NCBI GenBank assembly: GCA_023512665.1
Contig: JAILZC010000010.1
Span: 1-10,589 of the forward strand
Direction: 5' to 3'
DNA length: 10,589 bases
DNA from: Candidatus Bipolaricaulota bacterium
GTDB lineage: Bacteria > Bipolaricaulota > Bipolaricaulia > RBG-16-55-9 > DRXL01
Numbering within the stretch: the first letter of the stretch is position 1; each line of letters starts with the position of its first letter. This document shows positions 5,859 through 10,589 of the stretch, piece by piece. Both the position numbers and the translations under genes were made by a program. The notes below the pieces were generated by a model that ran no database searches, was not told the DNA's origin, and was given only the letters and a program-made list of their open reading frames with translations.

Positions 5859-6779
5859 TCATCCCAATCGCGCTCCGATCTGGACTTTGTAGCCGTTGAC
5901 GAAATCCCGCCCGCTCATGCGGCGCTTGCCCGCCGGCTGCACTTCTGTGAGCTCCAGCGCGTCTTGGCCACACTGGATTATCGGGCCTGCGGCGCTGATC
6001 GAGAGAATCTGTCCCGGCTCGACGCTCGCTGTGCTAGGCACGACACGGCTGGCGTAGAGCTTCAGGCGCTGCCCTTGCCAGAACGTATACGCCCCCGGCG
6101 ATGGATTGAGCCCGCGAATGAGATTGAAGATCTTGAGTGCGGGCTGGGCCCAATCAATCTGACCCAGAGAATCTTCGATCTTTGGGGCGAACGTTGCCTG
6201 GGAGTGATCTTGCGGGCGCGGCACAAGCGTCCCTCGTTCAAGACCTTCGAGGGTGCGCAGCACCAGATCCGGCCCCAACGCCGCGAGTTTGTCGTGGAGC
6301 GAGCCCGCCGTGTCTTCATCGCTGATAGGGACGCGCTCTTGGAGCAGAATATCCCCGGCGTCCATCTCTTCGTTCAGCAAAAACGTAGTCAGGCCAGTCT
6401 CGCGCTCGCCATTGATGATCGCCCACTGAATGGGAGCCGCCCCGCGATACCTGGGCAGGAGCGACGCATGGAGATTGATGCACCCATACTTGGGAATCTC
6501 TAGGAGTCTCTTGGAGAGAAACTGCCCGAATGCGATGACCACGATGACGTCGGGACTGAGGGTCTTGATGAAGGCAACTTCGCGATTGATCTTTTCGGGC
6601 TGGTAGACGGGTAGGCCCAACTCTTGGGCGACTTTCTTGATAGGGGGAGGTGTCAGCGTAAGGCCGCGCCCGGCGGGCCGATCCGGTTGGGTGAAGACCG
6701 CGAGAATCTTGTGCGTGTGCGCGAGCGCCCGCAGCGTGGGAACGCCCAGCGGCGCTGTGCCCACAAAGATCACGTTCAT
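5859..6779 (-). CDS. fmt: Methionyl-tRNA formyltransferase
   Basis: Fmt (306 aa) transfers a formyl group from 10-formyl-tetrahydrofolate to the amino group of initiator Met-tRNA, in the cytoplasm. The N-terminal formyltransferase domain starts MNVIFVGTAPLGVPTL. The substrate loop QPDRPAGRG (31-39) is present. The catalytic segment INLHASLLPRYRGAAPI (101-117) gives Asn102 and His104, and EEMDAGDIL (137-145) gives the catalytic Asp140. The C-terminal OB-like tRNA-binding domain runs from about residue 205 to the end. Length is close to the 315 residues of E. coli. The ATG overlaps the def stop codon by one base (TGATG) with no strong SD, so translation is probably coupled to def. That order, def then fmt, is common in bacteria. 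The gene is intact. Confidence 0.97.
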   Translation of the reverse strand: MNVIFVGTAPLGVPTLRALAHTHKILAVFTQPDRPAGRGLTLTPPPIKKVAQELGLPVYQPEKINREVAFIKTLSPDVIVVIAFGQFLSKRLLEIPKYGCINLHASLLPRYRGAAPIQWAIINGERETGLTTFLLNEEMDAGDILLQERVPISDEDTAGSLHDKLAALGPDLVLRTLEGLERGTLVPRPQDHSQATFAPKIEDSLGQIDWAQPALKIFNLIRGLNPSPGAYTFWQGQRLKLYASRVVPSTASVEPGQILSISAAGPIIQCGQDALELTEVQPAGKRRMSGRDFVNGYKVQIGARLG

Positions 6780-7306
6780 CAGAAGACTTTGGCACCTTCT
6801 CTCTTGCGCACCTTCGGCCCTTCTTTCTGCAAGCGCTCGTACTCTTTAAGCAGCATCAGGCGTTTCGTCTGGCTGAGATAATCAATGAAGAGCACTCCGT
6901 CTAAGTGATCGATCTCGTGCTGCAGGACCCGCGCTGCGAGTCCATCGCGCTCTAAGAGAATTTCGTTGCCGTCGGGATCGAGCGCCCGCACCGTGACGCG
7001 GGCTGGGCGGGGGAACTCGGCTTCAATTCCGGGAATGCTCAAGCACCCCTCGACCCAGATCTCCGTCTCGTCGCTCTTGTGGAGAATTTCTGGGTTGATG
7101 AGCGCGTAGAAGTCGTCTTCGACGTCGATAGTGATAATTCTTTTGAGGACGCCCACCTGCGGGGCAGCCAAGCCGTAGCCCTTCGCTAAGACCATCGTTT
7201 CGATCATGGCGTCAGTGAGCCGTCTGATCTCGTCGTCAATGGCCGAGATCGCTTGGGCGCGGCGGCGCAAGATCGGGTCTGGGTACTTGCGGATTCTCAG
7301 AGCCAT
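6779..7306 (-). CDS. def: Peptide deformylase
   Basis: Def (175 aa) is a metal-dependent hydrolase that removes the formyl group from nascent proteins at the ribosome exit. All three motifs are intact: GYGLAAPQVG (43-52), EGCLSIPG (86-93, metal ligand Cys88) and QHEIDHLDG (129-137, ligands His130 and His134, catalytic Glu131). The ATG at 7306 is preferred to an in-frame TTG at 7315, because the domain begins right after it (MALRIRKYPDPIL). The EGCLSIPG form and a short polar C-terminus of VRKREGAKVF suit a bacterial type 1 enzyme. It lies 10 nt after proS and overlaps fmt by one base, so it is the middle gene of a proS-def-fmt block. The SD is weak. Confidence 0.97.
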   Translation of the reverse strand: MALRIRKYPDPILRRRAQAISAIDDEIRRLTDAMIETMVLAKGYGLAAPQVGVLKRIITIDVEDDFYALINPEILHKSDETEIWVEGCLSIPGIEAEFPRPARVTVRALDPDGNEILLERDGLAARVLQHEIDHLDGVLFIDYLSQTKRLMLLKEYERLQKEGPKVRKREGAKVF

Positions 7307-7316
7307 ACTTCCCAAA

Positions 7317-9059
7317 TTATACGGGGGCTTGGGGCGTTCGTGCCAGTTCTGCTCTCAGCTCTTGAACGAGAGCGTCCAGCCCTTGAGCGTAGGAGAGCTC
7401 GCGCTTGGCCCCGTCGCGCCGCCGCCGTAGCTCTATCGTTTTGTTTTGAGTATTGCGTGGGCCGATTGTGATGCGATACGGAATCCCGATGAGATCGGCG
7501 TCGTTGAATTTGACCCCGGCGCTCTCGGCGCGATCATCGTAGAGCACCTCAAGGCCCGCAGAGCGCAAGAGAGCGTACATCTTTTCAGCGAGCTCTGTCT
7601 GCTCAGCTCGATCGGTGTTGAGCACGAGCAAGATTATCTGAAATGGCGCGATCTCCTCCGGCCAGATGATGCCCTTCTCGTCATGATGAGCCTCGACGAC
7701 CGCAGCCAGTAGCCGTCCAACACCGATGCCGTAACAGCCCATAATGAGAAATTTTTCGCTCCCGTCTTTGGTGAGGACTTTTGCGCCCATCGCTTCGCTG
7801 TAGCGCGTGCCCAGTTTGAAGATATGCCCAAGTTCGAGGGCGTTCTTGAGCACCAGCGGACTCTGACAAGTGAGGCAGGGGTCACCCTCGCGGGCGAGCG
7901 CGATGTCTGCAACTACGTCGGCGATAAAGTCTCGACCGTAGTTGACGTTTTTCAGGTGAAAGCCCTCTCTGTTGGCGCCAGAGACGAGATTTCTCTCGGC
8001 GATCACCGAGTCGTCAACGATGATCTTTACTGTGCTTTGTTTTGGCAACCCAACGGGGGAGGCATAGCCCGGCACTGCGCCGATGGAGCGAATCTCGGCT
8101 TCGGTTGCGGTGCGGAGCGTGCGCGCGCCTATGGCGTTGGCAAGCTTGGTCTCGCTGACTTCGAGGTCGCCGCGAATTACCGCGAAGAGAAGATCTGTCT
8201 CGTGAGCGACGCAGAAGACAGCTTTTGCCGTGCGCGAGGGCGCGATCTTGAGAAACTCCGACAGAGCCTGAATGCTCTCGCACCCTGGCGTGGCCACTTC
8301 TTCAAGCGGGAGCATGGGCTCCGTGGGGTTGGCCGGGGCTTTGAAGAGCTTTGCGATCCCGCGATTTGCCGCGTAGCCACAGTGTTCACAGAGCGCGACT
8401 TGGTCTTCGCCAGCGTCGCTGAGCACCATAAATTCATGCGAGTCTCTTCCCCCGATCAGCCCCGGGTCTCCTTGAACGATGACAGGATCGAGCCCGCACC
8501 GTCGGAAGATCTTTTCGTATGCTTGACGGATCTTTGGGTAGAACGCGTCGAGATCGTCTTCGGAGCTGTGGAAGCTATACGCATCTTTCATAGTAAATTC
8601 GCGGACTCTGATCAACCCGCCGCGTGGGCGCGGCTCATCGCGAAACTTCGTCTGAATCTGATAGAGCACCAACGGGACTTGACGATATGATCGGATCTCG
8701 CGGCGCACAATGTCCGTGACGGCTTCTTCGTGTGTCGTCGCCAAGATAAGCTCGCGCTCGGCGCGATCCTTGAAGCGCACTAATTCCGGGCCGTACTGGT
8801 ACCATCGTCCCGACTCCTGCCAAAGCTCTGCAGGTTGGACGATGGGCATAGAGATCTCCTGGCCGCCGATGGCGTCCATCTCTTCTCTGATAATCTTTTC
8901 GATCTTGAGCCGAACTCGCTGCCCCAGGGGGAGCAGTGTGTAGATGCCCGCAGCGGCAGATCGAATGAACCCAGCTCGCACTAGGAGCTTATGGCTGATG
9001 AGCTCGGCTTCTTTTGGGGCGTCGCGCAACGTCGGGATGAGCATCTGTGAGAATCTCAC
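7317..9059 (-). CDS. proS: Prolyl-tRNA synthetase, bacterial type with editing domain
   Basis: This class II aminoacyl-tRNA synthetase (580 aa, E. coli 572) attaches proline to tRNA-Pro. TTHEE (108-112) and motif 2, FRDEPRPRGGLIRVREF (139-155), begin the catalytic core. The inserted editing (INS/YbaK-like) domain spans about 225-405, with SRTAK containing Lys279, the residue implicated in editing alanyl-tRNA in E. coli. Motif 3 is GCYGIGVGRLLAA (441-453). The anticodon-binding domain occupies about 472-575. CxxC pairs stand at 224/227 and 395/398. I start at GTG 9059 rather than the in-frame TTG at 9083, because AGGAGGT lies 4 nt upstream and the resulting N-terminus, MRFSQMLIPTL, aligns with the family start (E. 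coli begins MRTSQYLLSTL). It leads a proS-def-fmt block and has a promoter and a structured leader upstream. Confidence 0.97.
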   Translation of the reverse strand: MRFSQMLIPTLRDAPKEAELISHKLLVRAGFIRSAAAGIYTLLPLGQRVRLKIEKIIREEMDAIGGQEISMPIVQPAELWQESGRWYQYGPELVRFKDRAERELILATTHEEAVTDIVRREIRSYRQVPLVLYQIQTKFRDEPRPRGGLIRVREFTMKDAYSFHSSEDDLDAFYPKIRQAYEKIFRRCGLDPVIVQGDPGLIGGRDSHEFMVLSDAGEDQVALCEHCGYAANRGIAKLFKAPANPTEPMLPLEEVATPGCESIQALSEFLKIAPSRTAKAVFCVAHETDLLFAVIRGDLEVSETKLANAIGARTLRTATEAEIRSIGAVPGYASPVGLPKQSTVKIIVDDSVIAERNLVSGANREGFHLKNVNYGRDFIADVVADIALAREGDPCLTCQSPLVLKNALELGHIFKLGTRYSEAMGAKVLTKDGSEKFLIMGCYGIGVGRLLAAVVEAHHDEKGIIWPEEIAPFQIILLVLNTDRAEQTELAEKMYALLRSAGLEVLYDDRAESAGVKFNDADLIGIPYRITIGPRNTQNKTIELRRRRDGAKRELSYAQGLDALVQELRAELARTPQAPV

Positions 9060-9062
9060 AAA

Positions 9063-9101
9063 GACCTCCTCTTGCTGATTCAAAGGGATAGTGAGAAGAC
9101 C
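9063..9101 (-). promoter_or_regulatory. proS Shine-Dalgarno with an upstream complementary segment
   Basis: GAGGAGGTC (9071-9063) contains a near-perfect SD 4 nt before GTG. Upstream, GGTCTTCTC (9101-9093) can pair with all nine bases, six as Watson-Crick and three as G-U pairs, across a 21-nt loop. Such a hairpin would hide the ribosome binding site. The sequences are seen; folding in the cell is inferred. Confidence 0.4.
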
Positions 9102-9102
9102 A

Positions 9103-9133
9103 AGGCCTGAGCCGCGCTAAGCGCGGGCGGCCT
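9103..9133 (-). promoter_or_regulatory. Compound hairpin in the proS leader
   Basis: Nested inverted repeats form an outer 5-bp stem (AGGCC/GGCCT, 9107-9103 and 9133-9129) and an inner 6-bp stem (CCGCGC/GCGCGG, 9126-9121 and 9117-9112) with a 3-nt loop. No U-tract follows, so it is not an intrinsic terminator. The stop codon of the leader ORF lies at its loop. Confidence 0.55.
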
Positions 9134-9170
9134 CTGTAGGCAGCGGGGCAAAAATCTCAAACCAAGCCAT
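9117..9170 (-). CDS. Putative 17-codon leader peptide upstream of proS
   Basis: An ATG at 9170 opens a 17-codon reading frame ending in TAG at 9119-9117, reading MAWFEIFAPLPTEAARA. It has two proline codons, in PLP at positions 9-11. Only 6 nt separate the ATG from the end of the TATAAT box at 9182-9177, so the transcript would start at or next to the ATG and be translated without a leader. The stop codon sits on the loop side of the hairpin at 9103-9133. This arrangement resembles leader peptides that sense aminoacyl-tRNA supply, but two proline codons are few and no terminator follows. Expression is unproven and the ORF could be a chance opening. Confidence 0.35.
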   Translation of the reverse strand: MAWFEIFAPLPTEAARA

Positions 9171-9176
9171 GCAAAA

Positions 9177-9205
9177 ATTATAAGCGATAGCACATCTTGT
9201 GCCAC
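9177..9205 (-). promoter_or_regulatory. proS promoter
   Basis: GTGGCA (9205-9200) and a perfect TATAAT (9182-9177) are separated by 17 bp on the minus strand, with initiation expected near 9171-9170. The -35 element overlaps an inverted repeat at 9189-9212. Confidence 0.6.
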
Positions 9206-9212
9206 CTGTGCT
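9189..9212 (-). repeat. Alternating inverted repeat over the proS -35 element, right after a membrane-protein gene
   Basis: On the plus strand this reads AGCACA, TCT, TGTGC, CACC, TGTGCT. The first arm can pair with either of the two others (direct repeats of TGTGC 9 nt apart). The segment lies just past the stop of the upstream small membrane-protein gene and over the proS -35 box. It could be a weak terminator, an operator or both. No T-run follows immediately. Confidence 0.35.
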
Positions 9213-9571
9213 TAGGGCGAGGCTCGGTTGGTGCGCCGGGCGAAGCGCCGCAAGGCGCGCCACGTCTGCGCGAACGATCTATTCTGGAGAAGCTTTTGGA
9301 TGAGCCAACCGTGCTGGAGTCGTCGCAGCGCGATACGCTTTTGAGGGACGTCCATCACGAGCACGCCTAGCAGGAAGAAGACAAACCCCGGCATGACCGG
9401 CAGGATCGAGCCGAGCGTCCCTAAGATGAAGAACATCAGCGCAAGACCGTTGCGCACCACGCTGCGCACCGATAAGGGCACTAAACCCCACAGGCGCTTG
9501 AGCATCAGCGCCGAAGCGAGAAACGAGAGCACTCCGATCAGCGCGTTGAAGAGCGCCCAGAGAAATTGCAT
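9212..9571 (-). CDS. Small integral membrane protein, family uncertain (PGPGW/DUF454-like)
   Basis: This 119-residue protein has a first hydrophobic helix at about 3-24. A short basic loop (RLWGLVPLSVRSVVRNG) separates it from two close helices at about 42-58 and 62-74, joined by the turn SILPVMPGF. The C-terminal third is strongly basic and should be cytoplasmic (KRIALRRLQ to RRFARRTNRASP). The hairpin with a central Pro-x-x-Pro-Gly recalls small membrane families such as PGPGW and DUF454, but I cannot assign it. The ATG lies one base after the ispG stop (TAATATG), with GGGAG about 7 nt upstream inside ispG, so it is coupled to ispG. This does not show that it acts in isoprenoid synthesis. 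Confidence 0.7.
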   Translation of the reverse strand: MQFLWALFNALIGVLSFLASALMLKRLWGLVPLSVRSVVRNGLALMFFILGTLGSILPVMPGFVFFLLGVLVMDVPQKRIALRRLQHGWLIQKLLQNRSFAQTWRALRRFARRTNRASP

Positions 9572-9572
9572 A

Positions 9573-10589
9573 TTACGCTCCCCTATACTCCATCACGGTT
9601 TTAACGAGTTCGTCTACTAATTGCTCTTCCGGCACGCGCTTGTAGGGTTTCCCGTCAACATAGATCGTCCCGGACTTCTCGTGCCCCACCAGCCCAATGT
9701 TGGAGTGCAGCGCCTCCCCTGGCCCGTTCACCACACACCCAATAAGAGAGATTTTGATAGGCTTGTCGAGGTTCTCTAAACGCTTCTGGACTTCTGTGAC
9801 AATTTTTTCTAAATCTATCCCGATGCGACCGCACGTCGGGCACGAGGTGTACCGAATCCCGCGCCAGCGAATGTCGAGCGCCGCGAGGATCTCATAGGCG
9901 ACCTTGACCTCGCGCACCGGATCGCCCGTCAGTGATACGCGCAGCGTGTCCCCGATCCCCTCTTCTAGAAGTGTCCCGATCCCGATCGCCGAACGCACGA
10001 CTCCGGCGTCGCCCAGCCCCGCCTCCGTCACGCCCAAGTGTAACGGATACTCGATCTGCTTTGCGATCAATCTGTACGACTCGATCATCACCCGCACGTC
10101 GGTGGATTTGAGCGAGACGACGATGTCCGAAAAGTTATTGTCTTCTAGGATTTCGATCTCGCGCAAAGCAGCCTCGACCATCGCCTCGGGGGTGGCGCCC
10201 TCGTGCTTCACCAAGAGATCTTTGGGCAGCGATCCCGAATTCACTCCAACCCGAATGGGAATCCCTCGATCTTTAGCGGCCTTGACGACCTGCTCGATCT
10301 TCGCTCGGTCGGTGATGTTGCCCGGATTGAGCCTCAGTTTGTCCACACCTTGCTCGATTGCTTTCAGTGCCAAGCGATGGTCGAAGTGGATGTCGGCGAC
10401 CAATGGGATATGAATGCGCTTCTTGATTTCGGCGAGCGCGTTGGCTGCGTCCATGTTTAAGACGGCGACCCGCACGATCTCGCAGCCGGCTTGCTCGAGT
10501 CTGTGAATCTGTCGGACGGTCGCCTCGACGTCGCGCGTGTCTGTAGTTGTCATCGACTGCACTAGGATGGGGTTGTTCCCACCGAGCAC
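9573..10589 (-). CDS. ispG: (E)-4-hydroxy-3-methylbut-2-enyl-diphosphate synthase, 5' end outside the window
   Basis: IspG (GcpE) reduces the cyclic diphosphate MEcPP to HMBPP, the next-to-last step of the MEP isoprenoid pathway, using a [4Fe-4S] cluster. About 338 codons are present, and the gene runs off the window edge. The N-terminal TIM-barrel domain is visible as NPILVQSMTTTDTRD, the LVADIHFDHRLALKA segment, LRLNPGNI and VGVNSGSL. In the C-terminal reductase domain the cluster ligands are in SCPTCGR (Cys250 and Cys253, numbered from the edge) and GCVVNGPGEA (Cys285), with catalytic Glu292. It lacks the large middle insertion of plant-type enzymes, so it is the short bacterial form. The true start is probably only a few tens of codons beyond the edge. 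The GTG at the edge is not the start. It is followed by a small membrane-protein gene after one base. Confidence 0.96.
   Translation of the reverse strand: MLGGNNPILVQSMTTTDTRDVEATVRQIHRLEQAGCEIVRVAVLNMDAANALAEIKKRIHIPLVADIHFDHRLALKAIEQGVDKLRLNPGNITDRAKIEQVVKAAKDRGIPIRVGVNSGSLPKDLLVKHEGATPEAMVEAALREIEILEDNNFSDIVVSLKSTDVRVMIESYRLIAKQIEYPLHLGVTEAGLGDAGVVRSAIGIGTLLEEGIGDTLRVSLTGDPVREVKVAYEILAALDIRWRGIRYTSCPTCGRIGIDLEKIVTEVQKRLENLDKPIKISLIGCVVNGPGEALHSNIGLVGHEKSGTIYVDGKPYKRVPEEQLVDELVKTVMEYRGA

Noticed and set aside
7316..7321. TATAAT box at the proS stop, 9 nt before the def ATG
   Set aside because: No -35-like hexamer lies 16-18 bp upstream and no extended -10 is present. The bases form the proS stop region. 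I keep def in the proS unit.
7824..8690. Long plus-strand open frame opposite proS (288 codons), and similar frames opposite aapJ, fmt and the dehydrogenase
   Set aside because: These mirror real genes in GC-rich sequence and show no recognisable domains. The opposing genes have complete catalytic motifs.
9060..9083. TTG start at 9083 for proS
   Set aside because: It has no SD in front, and the extra residues encode the SD of the GTG at 9059. The family N-terminus aligns from 9059.
9060..9211. T-box riboswitch in the proS leader
   Set aside because: The conserved T-box sequence of the AGGGTGGNACCGCG type is absent and there is no terminator with a U-tract.
1..10589. CRISPR arrays, tRNA genes, insertion sequences or prophage genes
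   Set aside because: I saw no spaced direct repeats, cloverleaf sequences, transposase or integrase reading frames, or target-site duplications.

Overview
The window carries bacterial housekeeping genes: formyl-methionine handling by Def and Fmt, a bacterial-type prolyl-tRNA synthetase, IspG of the MEP isoprenoid pathway, and signal peptidase I. Accessory genes sit between them. GC is moderate to high, about 55% in most sampled stretches and about 65% in most of the first gene. The sequence does not fix the phylum. An uncultured or poorly sampled bacterial lineage is likely, and I do not name one with confidence.

Layout. On the minus strand at 44-1078 is a secreted amino-acid-binding protein of the AapJ type. 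It diverges across 1079-1274 from a plus-strand cluster of an MFS transporter, lepB and a PPC/DUF296 protein (1275-3560), spaced by only 4 and 2 nt. The PPC gene converges on, and overlaps by 41 bp, the end of a long minus-strand series. In transcription order that series is: partial ispG and a small membrane protein (10589-9212); a regulatory-looking leader (9205-9060); proS, def and fmt (9059-5859); vapB and vapC (5818-5142); a lysine-6-dehydrogenase-like gene (5145-4003); and a DUF4258/DUF2283 pair (3974-3520). Many junctions are overlaps or near-overlaps, which suggests translational coupling. No intergenic gap exceeds 200 bp.

How the genes work together. Def removes the formyl group that Fmt adds to initiator Met-tRNA, and ProS charges tRNA-Pro, so 9059-5859 is a translation block. 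The vapBC toxin-antitoxin pair follows fmt after 40 bp, apparently with its own promoter. Its last gene overlaps the start of the dehydrogenase, which is in turn followed by a second putative toxin-antitoxin-like pair. A metabolic enzyme is therefore enclosed by two TA-type modules.

The most notable signals are in leaders. The proS leader holds a 17-codon ORF placed at the predicted transcription start, with two proline codons. Its stop codon lies at the loop of a compound hairpin, and further down a segment can pair with the proS Shine-Dalgarno. The AapJ-type leader has two SD-like elements, each in the loop of a small inverted repeat; one is a 12-nt perfect complement of the 16S rRNA 3' end at the predicted mRNA 5' end. 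These are readings of the sequence and have not been tested.
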